Positions 42,363-54,272 of a DNA stretch of 64,000 nucleotides are shown in pieces; the stretch's first letter is position 1; every line of letters begins with the position of its first letter. This stretch comes from Actinophytocola sp963727495. Lineage in GTDB: Bacteria; Actinomycetota; Actinomycetes; Mycobacteriales; Pseudonocardiaceae. The stretch is from assembly GCA_963727495.1 (NCBI GenBank), contig CAVSGQ010000009.1, positions 372,001 through 436,000 on the forward strand. Direction: 5' to 3'. A program made the position numbers and the translations under genes. The notes under the pieces are model-generated. The model was not told where the DNA came from and did no database searches. It saw only the letters and a list, made by a program, of their open reading frames with translations.

Positions 42363-43796
42363 ATGGTGCGTAGCGTCGGGAAGGTGACAGGACAGGTGAC
42401 CCCACCAGAGGGGCTCCCGCGGACGGCGGGGGAGCTGCGCGCGGCGGAGTTCGTGCCGCGCGGCATCAAGACGGAGATTCGCGAGAACCTGCTCGCCGCG
42501 TTGCGTGAGGGGCGCAACCCGTGGCCGGGCATCGTCGGCTTCGACCGGACCGTGCTGCCCCAGCTGGAGCGGGCGCTGCTGGCCGGGCACGACGTGGTGC
42601 TGCTCGGCGAGCGCGGGCAGGGCAAGACCAGGCTGCTGCGCACGATCGTCGGGCTGCTCGACGAGTGGACGCCGGTGATCGCGGGCGCCGAGCTCGGTGA
42701 GCACCCGCTCGACCCGATCACCCCGGAGTCCCGGCGGCGCGCCGAGGAGCTCGGCGACGACCTGCCGGTGGCGTGGCGGCACCGCTCCGAGCGGTACGCG
42801 GAGAAGCTGGCCACACCGGACACCTCGGTCGGCGACCTGATCGGCGACGTGGACCCGGTGAAGGTGGCCGCCGGGCGCACGCTGGGCGACCCGGAGACGA
42901 TCCACTTCGGACTCGTACCCCGCGCGCACCGCGGCATCGTGGCGGTCAACGAGCTGCCCGACCTCGCCGAGCGCATCCAGGTGGCGCTGCTGAACGTGAT
43001 GGAGGAGCGGGACATCCAGGTCCGCGGCTACACGCTGCGGCTGCCGCTCGACGTGCTCCTGGTGGCCACGTCCAACCCGGAGGACTACACCAACCGCGGC
43101 CGGATCATCACCCCGCTCAAGGACCGGTTCGGCGCCGAGGTCGTCACCCACTACCCGCTGACCGTGGCCGCCGAGGTCGACGTGATCAAGCAGGAGGCCG
43201 ACCTGCTGGCCGAGGTCGGCGATGCGCTGCTGGAGGTGCTGGCGCGGTTCGTGCGCAACCTGCGCGAGTCCTCGGCGATCGACCAGCGCTCCGGCGTGTC
43301 GGCCCGGTTCGCGGTGGCCGCCGCGGAGACCGTGTCGGCGGCCGCGCTGCGCCGCTCGGCACTGGTGGGGGAGGACCCGCCGATCGCCCGGCCGATCGAC
43401 CTGGAGGCCGTCCCGGGCGTGCTGCGCGGCAAGCTCGAGTTCGAGTCGGGTGAGGAGGGCCGGGAGACCGAGCACCTCACCCACCTGCTGCGCCGCGCGG
43501 TCGCCGAGACCGCCAAGGAGCACTTCGCGAGCCTCGACCTGCGGACCCTGGTGGACGCGGTGGTCGACGGGCACCTGGTGGCCACCGGCGAGCGGGTGCC
43601 GGGTGCCGAGGTGCTCGGCGCGCTGCCGGAGCTTCCGGTGCTGCACGAGGTCGCCGCGCGGCTGGACGTGCGGCCCGACGACCCGCCGGGGCGGATCGCC
43701 GCCGCGGTCGAGCTCGCGCTGGAGTCGCTGTACCTCGCGCGACGGCTGGCCAAGGACTCCGAGGACAACGGCGGGATGACGGTGTACGGACCGTGA
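42363..43796 (+). CDS. AAA+ ATPase, magnesium-chelatase/MoxR-like (Rv0958 type)
   Basis: About 477 aa from ATG 42363; GTG 42384 or 42396 are possible starts and no strong ribosome site decides. P-loop LLGERGQGKTRLLRTI, Walker B region GIVAVNELPDLAERIQVALLNVMEE and sensor VATSNPEDYTNRGRI identify a chelatase-type AAA+ ATPase with a long C-terminal helical part. A VWA gene overlaps its end by four bases (GTGA), the same pair as Rv0958-Rv0959. Such pairs act like chelatase I/D subunits, but no metal-tetrapyrrole genes are here. Confidence 0.88.
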   Translation: MVRSVGKVTGQVTPPEGLPRTAGELRAAEFVPRGIKTEIRENLLAALREGRNPWPGIVGFDRTVLPQLERALLAGHDVVLLGERGQGKTRLLRTIVGLLDEWTPVIAGAELGEHPLDPITPESRRRAEELGDDLPVAWRHRSERYAEKLATPDTSVGDLIGDVDPVKVAAGRTLGDPETIHFGLVPRAHRGIVAVNELPDLAERIQVALLNVMEERDIQVRGYTLRLPLDVLLVATSNPEDYTNRGRIITPLKDRFGAEVVTHYPLTVAAEVDVIKQEADLLAEVGDALLEVLARFVRNLRESSAIDQRSGVSARFAVAAAETVSAAALRRSALVGEDPPIARPIDLEAVPGVLRGKLEFESGEEGRETEHLTHLLRRAVAETAKEHFASLDLRTLVDAVVDGHLVATGERVPGAEVLGALPELPVLHEVAARLDVRPDDPPGRIAAAVELALESLYLARRLAKDSEDNGGMTVYGP

Positions 43797-45745
43797 GCTC
43801 GCCGGACCGTTTCAGCTACGGCCCGTGGCACGACGGGCCGGACCCGCTCGCGCCGCCGGTCGACATCCGCGACGCGCTGGACGCGATCGGCCGGGACGTG
43901 ATGGACGGCCGGTCGCCGCGGTCGGCCCTGGACGAGCTGCTGCGCCGCGGCACCCGGAACACGTCGGGCCTCGACGAGCTGACCCGCCGGCTGTGGCAGC
44001 GGCGGTCGCGGATCCAGCGGCGGCACAACCTGGACGGCACCCTGCAGCAGGTGCGTGAGCTGCTGGACGAGGCGCTGCGGGCGGAGAAGGCCGAGCTGTT
44101 CCCGGACCCGTCCGACGACGCCCGGTTCCGCGAGGCGCAGCTGGACGCGCTGCCGTCGGGGACCGCGGCGGCGGTGCGCGAGCTGTCCGAGTACGACTGG
44201 CGCTCCGACGAGGCGCGCGAGTCGTACCGCAAGATCTCCGACCTGCTGGGCCGGGAGCTGATGGAGTCCCGGTTCCAGGGCATGAAGCAGGCGCTGCAGA
44301 ACATGCGGCCGGAGGACTCCGAGCGGATCCGCGCGATGATGGCGGACCTCAACGACCTGCTGCTGTCGCACCTGCGGGGCGAGGACACCGCCGAGCAGTT
44401 CGACGAGTTCATGCGCAGGCACGGCGAGTTCTTCCCGGAGAACCCGCGCAACACCGAGGAGCTGATCGACGCGCTGGCGCAGCGGGCGGCCGCGGCGCAG
44501 CGGATGATGAACTCGATGTCCGCCGAGCAGCGCGCGGAGCTGGCGGAGCTGATGGCGGGCGCGTTCGGCGACCCGCGGCTGGTGGAGCAGATCGCCTCGC
44601 TGGACGCGAACCTGCGGGCGCTGCGCCCGGGGGAGGACTGGACCGGATCCGCGCGGATGCGCGGCAACCAGCCGCTGGGCCTGGGCGAGGGCGCGCAGGC
44701 GATGGCCGACCTCGCGGAGATCGACGCGCTGGCCGAGCAGCTCGCGCAGTCCTACCCGGGCGCGCGGCTGGAGGACATCGACATCGAGGCGCTGGAGCGC
44801 CAGCTCGACGAGGACGCCGGAGTCGACGCGCGGCGGCTGTCGGAGCTGGAACGGGAGCTGCGCGAGCAGGGCCTGCTGGAGCGGGCGCCGGACGGTTCGC
44901 TGCGGCTGTCGCCCAAGGCGCTGCGCCGGCTGGGACAGACCGCGCTGCGCGACGTGCTCAGCGCCGCGCGCCGCCAGGGCCGGCGCGACTCGCGCAACGC
45001 GGGCGCGGCGGGCGAGCCGACCGGTTCGACGCGGCCCTGGCAGTTCGGCGACACCGAGCCGTGGGACACCTCGCGGACGGTCCGCAACGCGGTGTTGCGC
45101 ACGGCGTCGGCCGGCGGTGCGGTCGACCTCGACGTGGTCGATGTCGAGGTCGTCGAGACCGAGCAGCGGGCGCGGGCCGCGGTGGCGCTGTGCGTGGACA
45201 CGTCGTGGTCGATGGTCCAGGACAGCCGCTGGGTGCCGATGAAGCGCACGGCGCTGGCGCTGCACCAGCTGGTCAGCACCCGGTTCCGGACCGACGCGCT
45301 GCAGCTGATCACGTTCGGCCGGCACGCACGGCCGGTGGACCTGGCCGAGCTCGTCGGCCTGGAGGGCGTGTGGGAGCAGGGCACGAACCTGCACCACGCG
45401 CTGCTGCTGGCCGGCCGGCACCTGCGCAGGCACTCGGACGCGCACCCGGTGGTGCTGGTGGTGACCGACGGCGAGCCGACCGCGCACCTGGAGCCGGACG
45501 GCGAGGCGGTGTTCGACTGGCCGCCGATGCCGGTCACGCTGCGCAAGACGGTGGCCGAGGTCGACGCGCTGGCCAAGCTGGGCGCGTCGGTCACGGTGTT
45601 CATGCTGGGCGAGGATCCGAGCCTGGCCGCGTTCGTCGACCTGATCGCGCGGCGCAGCGGCGGCCGGGTGGTGAACCCGGACCTGGACGGCCTGGGTGCC
45701 GCGGTGGTCGGCGACTACCTGCGCAACCGCCGCTCGCGGCACTGA
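43793..45745 (+). CDS. VWA-domain partner of the chelatase-like ATPase
   Basis: 650 aa from GTG 43793. Residues 1-450 are helical and charged, with repeated short helices (ELMESRFQGMKQAL, HLRGEDTAEQFDEFMRRHGEF, EEDIDIEALERQ-like). The C-terminal VWA domain has an intact metal site: LCVDTSWSM, T in GTNLHHALL and D in VVTDGEPT. Analogous to Rv0959. Probably the substrate-binding partner of the AAA+ ATPase. No membrane helix. Confidence 0.88.
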   Translation: MSSPDRFSYGPWHDGPDPLAPPVDIRDALDAIGRDVMDGRSPRSALDELLRRGTRNTSGLDELTRRLWQRRSRIQRRHNLDGTLQQVRELLDEALRAEKAELFPDPSDDARFREAQLDALPSGTAAAVRELSEYDWRSDEARESYRKISDLLGRELMESRFQGMKQALQNMRPEDSERIRAMMADLNDLLLSHLRGEDTAEQFDEFMRRHGEFFPENPRNTEELIDALAQRAAAAQRMMNSMSAEQRAELAELMAGAFGDPRLVEQIASLDANLRALRPGEDWTGSARMRGNQPLGLGEGAQAMADLAEIDALAEQLAQSYPGARLEDIDIEALERQLDEDAGVDARRLSELERELREQGLLERAPDGSLRLSPKALRRLGQTALRDVLSAARRQGRRDSRNAGAAGEPTGSTRPWQFGDTEPWDTSRTVRNAVLRTASAGGAVDLDVVDVEVVETEQRARAAVALCVDTSWSMVQDSRWVPMKRTALALHQLVSTRFRTDALQLITFGRHARPVDLAELVGLEGVWEQGTNLHHALLLAGRHLRRHSDAHPVVLVVTDGEPTAHLEPDGEAVFDWPPMPVTLRKTVAEVDALAKLGASVTVFMLGEDPSLAAFVDLIARRSGGRVVNPDLDGLGAAVVGDYLRNRRSRH

Positions 45746-45749
45746 CCCC

Positions 45750-46454
45750 TCAGCGCCTGACCTGGCCCGAGGTCGCGCCGAAGGTGTAGGCGCCCTCGGC
45801 CAGGACCGCGCGCCAGTAGCGGGCGGCGGGTGCGCGGATCCTGCTGGTCGCGACTCCGGCGGAGCTCGTGTACACGGTGCTCGCGGACCGCCAGGCGGCC
45901 GAGGTGGTGAGCCGGTACTGGAAGGCGACCTTCGCGCGGCGCCAGGGCGTGTAGCCGCCGCGGTTCTTGTCGAAGTAGGCCGACCGGCTCGTCAGGGTCA
46001 CGAACGCGCCGGACCGCACGGCGCGCGTGATCCTCTCGGTGGAGCGCGCCTTGATCTTCACGAAGGCGACCGTCCGGTCGACGGCGGTGTACGTGCCGTG
46101 GTCGGTGTAGATCGTGACGTCCGACGGTCCGACGCGGAAGACGCCGTAGCCGTCGAGGAAGGGGCACCACAACCAGGTGTCGGGCCGGTTGGCGACGGGG
46201 AAGGCGTAGGTGGTCTCGGTGTCGCCGCGGTAGATGTGCGTGGTGATGCTGGTCCAGTACACGCTCGGGTCCTCGGTGACTCGGGCGGTGAGGGGCACGT
46301 CCTTGCACCCGATCGAGGCGATGCTCAGGCTCGTGGTGCGGAACCCGGTGATGTCGGCCAGCGTGGAGTCCGCGGCGGCCACGGGCGCGAGCCCGGCGCC
46401 GGTCAGCGCGAGGGCGCAGAAGACCGCCGTCCAGGCGCGCCGTGTGCGGGTCAT
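45750..46454 (-). CDS. Secreted protein of unknown function
   Basis: 234 aa from ATG 46454. A Sec signal peptide (TAVFCALALTGAGLAPVAAA) precedes two roughly 90-residue beta-rich halves; two cysteines (IGCKDVPL, LWCPFLDG) could form one disulfide. The second half (STERITRAVRSGAFVTLTS...YWRAVLAEGAYTFG) resembles immunoglobulin-like wall or surface domains. Function unknown. Converges on the VWA gene, four bases apart. Confidence 0.75.
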   Translation of the reverse strand: MTRTRRAWTAVFCALALTGAGLAPVAAADSTLADITGFRTTSLSIASIGCKDVPLTARVTEDPSVYWTSITTHIYRGDTETTYAFPVANRPDTWLWCPFLDGYGVFRVGPSDVTIYTDHGTYTAVDRTVAFVKIKARSTERITRAVRSGAFVTLTSRSAYFDKNRGGYTPWRRAKVAFQYRLTTSAAWRSASTVYTSSAGVATSRIRAPAARYWRAVLAEGAYTFGATSGQVRR

Positions 46455-46573
46455 GCTTCGAGGGTCACCCGGGGCGGGTTGCCGAACGGGTGCAGAACGG
46501 GTGCGGGACGGTTGCGGTCGGCTCCGGCGGCCGGATGTCATCCTGGTGGCAGCCGACATCGCTGGGGGCGTCG

Positions 46574-47776
46574 ATGGCCGATGGGTTCCGTCCAGGACAC
46601 ACCTACGAGAACGTCTACCTGATCGTGATCGACGCGTCCGGGTACTCGAGCATCGTCCGGCACAACCCGCTCGACCGCGCCGCGCACGCGTTCGACCAGC
46701 TCCGCGACCGGGCCGTCGCGCGGGTGCGCCGGACGGCCGGCAAGCTTCGCTGCGCCCGCGCGGAGCTCTGGTCCTGGCGCGGCGACGGCGGGATCCTGGC
46801 GGTTCACGACGACAACGAGAGTGTCGCGCGGGACGTCGCGCTCGGCGCGGCCCGCGACATCCTGCGGGTGGACCTGCGGCAGGTTCGTGACGGGTTGCGG
46901 CGCACCGAGCTGAAGGGCGAGCTGCGGCTGCGGGTCGCGGTGCACAAGGGCACCATCCGCCACGCGGCCGACGGCCGGACCGGAGCGATCCACTCGCCGG
47001 TGATCAACCTGGCGGCGCACCTGGAGGAGCTGACCCCGCCGGACTGCCTGGCGATCTCCGAGGCGGTACACCAGGTGGCCGGCCCGCACGCGGATGCCTT
47101 CGAACACGTCGGCGACCACGAGGGCAGCGACGTCTTCCTGATGACCCCGGGCGGCTCGCCGCAGGACGCCCGCCGCGCGTGGCTTGCGAAGGTCGGCCTG
47201 ACAGGCAGCAGGCCGGTGTTCGCCCAGCCGCAGCGCCCCAGCCAGGCGGAGAAGGCCAGGCTCGTCCAGGCCGCGCGGTCGGACGTGGTCGACCTCGGCA
47301 CCGCGCTGCACACCTCCTCGGGCTACCTGACTACCGCGGAACGCCCCGCTCGTTACAGGGACGCGGTTCTGGACTTCCTCGCCCGGGGAGGAACGTACCG
47401 GGCTGTCCTGCTGGATCCGTCCTGCGAGGCGACCATGACGCTGTCTCGCTACCGCAACGAGGACCTACCGGAGAAGATTCGCTCCTCGATCGTCGCCTTC
47501 GAACGCTTCAAGCAGCGGCATGGCGCGGTGACAGAGCGGTTGCATGTGTACCAATCCCGAGCATTCCCGGGCTTCGCCGCCATCGTCGATGATCTCGGCT
47601 CAGAGGACACGATGATCCTCTACTCGCCGTACCTGATGAGCAGTCACAGCGTCCACATCGAACATGGTGATTCACCGCACTACCTTGTCACGACATCGGC
47701 GGCACAGGTGTTGGAGAGCCTGTCCACACTGCTCACGTCGATATTGGACACCCGTGCAGTCGAGCAGATCATGTAG
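46574..47776 (+). CDS. Divergent class III nucleotide cyclase-like protein with C-terminal sensor domain
   Basis: 400 aa from ATG 46574 (GGGGG upstream). N-terminal cyclase homology domain keeps both metal aspartates, D20 (YLIVIDASGYS) and D71 (SWRGDGGILAV), plus the transition-state Asn N145 in VINLAAHLEEL. The usual Arg is His149, and the adenine-specifying Lys position is S67. The C-terminal half (YRDAVLDFLARGGTYRAVLLDPS...RLHVYQSRAFPGFAAIVDD) resembles the DUF5919-type sensor seen with HTH domains. It could make a cyclic nucleotide other than cAMP or be inactive. GC content falls towards its 3' end, entering the accessory island. Confidence 0.65.
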   Translation: MADGFRPGHTYENVYLIVIDASGYSSIVRHNPLDRAAHAFDQLRDRAVARVRRTAGKLRCARAELWSWRGDGGILAVHDDNESVARDVALGAARDILRVDLRQVRDGLRRTELKGELRLRVAVHKGTIRHAADGRTGAIHSPVINLAAHLEELTPPDCLAISEAVHQVAGPHADAFEHVGDHEGSDVFLMTPGGSPQDARRAWLAKVGLTGSRPVFAQPQRPSQAEKARLVQAARSDVVDLGTALHTSSGYLTTAERPARYRDAVLDFLARGGTYRAVLLDPSCEATMTLSRYRNEDLPEKIRSSIVAFERFKQRHGAVTERLHVYQSRAFPGFAAIVDDLGSEDTMILYSPYLMSSHSVHIEHGDSPHYLVTTSAAQVLESLSTLLTSILDTRAVEQIM

Positions 47777-47865
47777 CGCATGTCGTGCCCCGGCTGGGTG
47801 AAGGTTGCCGCGGGATGCTGGGTCGGCTCAGCCCATGGTCGGACTCATGGTTAGTGTGTGGCCGC

Positions 47866-48096
47866 ATGGTGGAGCCCACTAGTGATCTTGTCGTGCGTGT
47901 GCCCGGCGTGCCCTGGCGTAAGAGCAGCGCGAGCGGCGGCGCAGGCACCAGCTGCGTCGAGGCAGCGACTACCGGCGGTGTTGTCCTCATCCGTGACTCC
48001 AAGCACCCGACGGGTGGGGTCTTGGGACTTCCCCACCGTGGGTGGATCACGTTCATCAGTGGTCTCGCCGGTCCTCAGGAGATCGATGGGTCGTAG
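47866..48096 (+). CDS. DUF397 domain protein
   Basis: 76 aa from ATG 47866. Contains the DUF397 signature WRKSSASGGAGTSCVEAATTGGVVLIRDSKHP...WITFISGL. In actinomycetes these proteins are encoded next to XRE/DUF5753 regulators and control development or act as toxin-antitoxin-like pairs (for example SCO4441/SCO4442). Here the matching XRE gene (49167-50030) is on the other strand, with a nucleosidase gene between them, an unusual arrangement. Same strand as the cyclase-like gene, 89 bp after it. Confidence 0.87.
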   Translation: MVEPTSDLVVRVPGVPWRKSSASGGAGTSCVEAATTGGVVLIRDSKHPTGGVLGLPHRGWITFISGLAGPQEIDGS

Positions 48097-48111
48097 CTCA
48101 CCGGAAGTAGT

Positions 48112-49140
48112 TCACCCATCGCGGTCCGTACCGTATTGGGATTCTAATGGCGAGCATTTGGCCAGGAGTGCTCGCAAGTAGCTCGCTGCTGCGAGCGATG
48201 CATGGCGGCGCCATATCTCATTGCGTTGGCCGTCACCGTAGTCAGAGATGCCCCTGATGACAAACCATTCCAGATTGTTCAGGAAGCTACTGCTGCCGAT
48301 TCCGGCACCTTCCATCTCGATCGCAAGGAAACTATGGCGGCTGGCGAGCTGGTCACGGGCGGCCGCGTCACGCAGCGACCGGTCAGCGCTGCCGATCGCT
48401 CCGTAATGTACCTTCGGGTGACCTTTGCGATGACCGCTGACATTTCGATGGGGATGGTGCAACCGGTTTCCGCCACCGTCTCGCAGGACGTCGGTGTGTT
48501 GTGGTGGACGTTGATAGCCGGTCAAGTTTGGTGGTCTACCCTCATCGAGCCACTTCTCCCAGGGGCGCTGGCCGCTCAACTCATCAGCCTTGAGCATGTC
48601 CGCACAACGGACGAACCGCGGGGACGGCAGTGGGAACTGCCGTCGAGGTTGAATGCCGTCTGCGACGGTGCGGACATGGTCGTAGTCGACAAGTCCCTGC
48701 GTGGCAACGACAATGTCGCCCAACCGGACATGCCGCTCCGGCCTGTACGGGTTCGGGATACCGGCCGCTATGCCCACCATGATGACGGCGGCGACGGTCG
48801 GAAAGCTGCGCACTAGGTTGGTGCAACCATTCGCTGCCGCGTTGGTCGCGGTGGCACCGAGCAAAGTGAGTACAGTTCGGTGGTTGCGCAACTTCTCCCT
48901 GCTCGGAAGGTTCCCGAGCACGTACGGCGCGGGGTCTCGATTCACGTATTTTTCCTCGGGCTGCTCCAAGAGGGCACGCATTGCTGCGAATTCTTCCGGA
49001 ATGGCGGTGATCAATCCGACAGTAGGACGGCGAGTCTGCCCGTCCAACCCCTCCGGCGTCCGCGGCTCGGGAAGGTGAGTGACGGCCGAAGCTAGGTCGA
49101 TTGTCAGATCTTCGTCATAACCACTTCCTGACGTGATCAT
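48112..49140 (-). CDS. PNP/MTAN-superfamily nucleosidase (possible immune effector)
   Basis: 342 aa from ATG 49140, chosen for GGAGGGGAGG upstream; GTG 49167 would overlap the regulator stop. The purine nucleoside phosphorylase fold is clear: VGLITAIPEEFAAMRALL, MVGIAAGIPNP, LGDIVVATQGLVDYDH, KVHYGAIGSAD, catalytic E275/E277 (AIEMEGAGIG) and D300 (RGISDYGDG). Related domains are effectors in bacterial and fungal immune systems (some cleave ATP), as well as MTA/SAH nucleosidases. A mid-domain insert (EKWLDEGRPPNLTGYQRP) is absent from housekeeping MTAN. Low-GC codon use marks recent transfer. Cotranscribed with the XRE gene. Confidence 0.8.
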   Translation of the reverse strand: MITSGSGYDEDLTIDLASAVTHLPEPRTPEGLDGQTRRPTVGLITAIPEEFAAMRALLEQPEEKYVNRDPAPYVLGNLPSREKLRNHRTVLTLLGATATNAAANGCTNLVRSFPTVAAVIMVGIAAGIPNPYRPERHVRLGDIVVATQGLVDYDHVRTVADGIQPRRQFPLPSPRFVRCADMLKADELSGQRPWEKWLDEGRPPNLTGYQRPPQHTDVLRDGGGNRLHHPHRNVSGHRKGHPKVHYGAIGSADRSLRDAAARDQLASRHSFLAIEMEGAGIGSSSFLNNLEWFVIRGISDYGDGQRNEIWRRHASLAAASYLRALLAKCSPLESQYGTDRDG

Positions 49141-49166
49141 CGCGACCAACCTCCCCTCCGCCGGCA

Positions 49167-50030
49167 CTAGGTGCTTATGCGCACGCTGTCGAGCGCCGAA
49201 CTAATGATCTTGCAAGACTCGGTTTCATCGGCTGCGATGTTCTCCAGCGCGTGAAATGTCTCCACGAATATACTGTTGGTCTCCTTGTCGACCTGAATTA
49301 ATTCGTCCCGTTGTGGATCTTCGATATTGACGATCGGCTCTTCATCGTGTGACTGAAACTCGAAGATCATGAACGAGCGGCGCATTAAGGCGGGATGCAT
49401 TCCTACGCTGTAGGGCATGACTCGAATGCTGATGTTCGACTGCTCGGAGGCTTCCTTGAGACGAACAAGCTGCCGCATCAGTACGTGCGGGCCGCCGATC
49501 CATCGATGCAACGCCGACTCGTCGATAATAAAGGATGCCTTTGGGCCACTCTGGTTTTCGAGTAGCTCCTGCCGGCGCATGCGGACTTGGACTCCTCGCT
49601 CTATGCCGTCCGCTTCCGTGTTTCCACTGATCACTGCCCTTGCGTAGTCTTCGATCTGAAGCAGACCCGGAACGACGAATCCGACGTAGTGTCGAATGTG
49701 CGATGCGGAGTTCTCATAGTCGAGGAAATGCATGAATTGCTTGCTGAAGAAGTCACGATATTCATCCCACCACATCGCTTCTCGGGTGCGAGTGATCGCA
49801 AGAAGTTCTTCGGTTACTTCTGGGTTTGTGATTCCGTAGAAGAGGAGCAGAGCCATGACGTCGGACGTCGACGCGTTCAGCTTGCCGGTTTCCATCCGGA
49901 TGACTTTCGACGTCGACCATCCCATTGCCTCTGCGACAGATTTTTGGGTGCACCCCGCGTCTTCCCGAATTCGGCGCAGCTCGGCCCGGAGCCGTCGCTG
50001 ATGCATCACGCGGGTACCGCCCTGTGCCAT
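49167..50030 (-). CDS. XRE-family regulator with DUF5753 domain
   Basis: 287 aa from ATG 50030 (GAGGA eight bases upstream). The N-terminal helix-turn-helix is RAELRRIREDAGCTQKSVAEAMGWSTSKVIRMETGKLNAS; the rest is the Scr1/DUF5753 sensor (FVVPGLLQIEDYARAVI, RQELLENQSGPKASFIIDESALHRWIGG, IRVMPYSVGMHP). Codon use is AT-rich compared with the flanks. It heads an operon with the nucleosidase gene. Repeated GTGGC elements upstream (50067-50108) are its likely operator. A DUF397 partner lies beyond the nucleosidase. Confidence 0.92.
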   Translation of the reverse strand: MAQGGTRVMHQRRLRAELRRIREDAGCTQKSVAEAMGWSTSKVIRMETGKLNASTSDVMALLLFYGITNPEVTEELLAITRTREAMWWDEYRDFFSKQFMHFLDYENSASHIRHYVGFVVPGLLQIEDYARAVISGNTEADGIERGVQVRMRRQELLENQSGPKASFIIDESALHRWIGGPHVLMRQLVRLKEASEQSNISIRVMPYSVGMHPALMRRSFMIFEFQSHDEEPIVNIEDPQRDELIQVDKETNSIFVETFHALENIAADETESCKIISSALDSVRIST

Positions 50031-50066
50031 CGACTTAGTCCTCCCAGGCCAGGTGGAGAAGTGCCA

Positions 50067-50108
50067 GTGGCGAAATGCCACGTGGCGAGATGGTACCTCG
50101 CATGTGGC
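50067..50108. promoter_or_regulatory. GTGGC repeat operator upstream of XRE gene
   Basis: Three direct GTGGC copies at 50067, 50082 and 50104 are mixed with GCCAC at 50077-50081; GCCACGTGGC (50077-50086) is a perfect palindrome, and GTGGC-GAAAT-GCCAC (50067-50081) a second stem. It lies 37-78 bp upstream of the XRE start. Symmetry and place suggest autoregulation. Confidence 0.55.
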
Positions 50109-50171
50109 GCATGTCATACCGCCAGCTGCCGTGAGGCCGGCTGGCGGCTGGAGAACTGTTGGGCCGCTGAT

Positions 50172-51157
50172 CTAGGAGGTGATGTCCTTCGTGCGGAAGC
50201 GGCGCCAGGCCAGGAGGCCGAAGAACGCCGCGTAGGTCACCGCGGAGAAGGCGCCGGCGGCCATGTTCGACCAGTCGATGTCGGTGGAGATCAGGTCCGA
50301 CCAGGCGAACGAGTAGTGGGTCGGCAGGTAGTTGCGCAGGCCCTCCAGGGCGGTGATCTGGTCCAGGATCTGCGACAGGATCGCCACCAGCACCGTGCCG
50401 CCGACCGCGCCCAGCGGGGCGTCCGTCGACACGGTCAGGAACAGCGCCACCCCGGCCACCCACAGCAGGTGGATCGCCAGGTAGCAGACCGTCAGCAGGA
50501 GCGCGACCATCGACTGGTCGAACGGGATCGCGTCACCCGTCGGGCTGACCGCCTCGCCCGCTCCGTAGAACACGAGGCCGACCCCGAGGGCGACCACCGG
50601 CAGCAGGGTGAGCGCGAAGAGCGACAGCAGCCCCGACGCGATCGCCTTCTGGCCCATCAGGCGGTGCCTCGGGACGGGCATCGCCAGCAGGTACTTCAGG
50701 CTCGACCACGACGCCTCGCTCGCGATCGTGTCGCCGAAGAACAGGGCGACGATCATCGGCAGCAGGAAGCTGCCCGTGGCGAACAGCACGAACACCACGA
50801 AGTTGGGCGCGCTCGCGGTCGCCAGGTCGACGAACCCGCCGGAGCGCCGCCCGCCGCTGTCGCTGCCGAACTCGAAGGCCGCCCACAGGATGAACGGCAG
50901 CACCACCAGGAACCCGAGCAGCAGCTGGACCCGCCGCCGGCGCAGTTGGCGCACCAGCTCCACCCGCAGCCGCAACGTCCGCCGCGGGCGGTAGCCGATG
51001 ACCGACCCGTCGGGGGCCACCTCGACGGTCTCGTGCGCGGCCGCCTCGGCGAGCACCTCCAGCGCCGCCGGGTCCGTGTGCACGTCGTGCTCGTCGACGT
51101 GCTCGCCGGGGCGCGGGCCGGTGGCCGGGTCGACGGCGTCGACCGGATCGCGGGGGC

Positions 51158-51161
<4 letters not shown>
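50172..51161 (-). CDS. ABC-2-type transporter permease
   Basis: 329 aa from ATG 51161. A soluble N-terminus of about 75 residues, then six hydrophobic segments (LLLGFLVVLPFILWAAF, FVVFVLFATGSFLLPMIVALFFG, LFALTLLPVVALGVGLVFYG, LLLTVCYLAIHLLWVAGVALFL, VGGTVLVAILSQIL, AVTYAAFFGLLAW). The amphipathic SEASWSSLKYLLAMPVPRHRLMGQKAI is typical of ABC-2 permeases. Overlaps the ATPase gene by four bases, so permease and ATPase form one exporter. Confidence 0.87.
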
Positions 51162-54025
<2,864 letters not shown>

Positions 54026-54164
54026 GCCAGAACCGTATGCGACCCTTCCTGAGAGTAGCTGAGAGGCCGTCCAGTCGGCCGGGTTTGTCCGTTGTGTACT
54101 AATGTGACCAAAAACATCCCCGCTGGGGTGGTGTGCAACCGGCACACGCGTGACAATGGGACTC

Positions 54165-54272
54165 AGTGGAGGGGAGTATTCCTTCGCGTCGACGTCGTCA
54201 ACACGGATCGCCTCGCGAGGATCCCGGCGCCGGCGGCCGGTCGCGGGCCGGCGGAAGAGACCTCCGGTCGCA
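54165..54272 (+). promoter_or_regulatory. yybP-ykoY-type (Mn2+) riboswitch upstream of terC
   Basis: The 5' UTR has the family marks GGGGAGTA near its start (54171), a GTCGTCAACACG segment and GCCTCGCGAGGATC in the middle, and a closing GAAGAGACCTCC. P1 can form between GGAGG (54168-54172) and CCTCC (54261-54265). Members of this class sense Mn2+ and often precede TerC-family genes, which fits here. Confidence 0.72.

Noticed and set aside
46574..50030. Firm annotation of the island as a Pycsar or CBASS system
   Set aside because: No known effector or CD-NTase; the cyclase has altered key residues and the nucleosidase is on the opposite strand, so it is kept as a hypothesis only.
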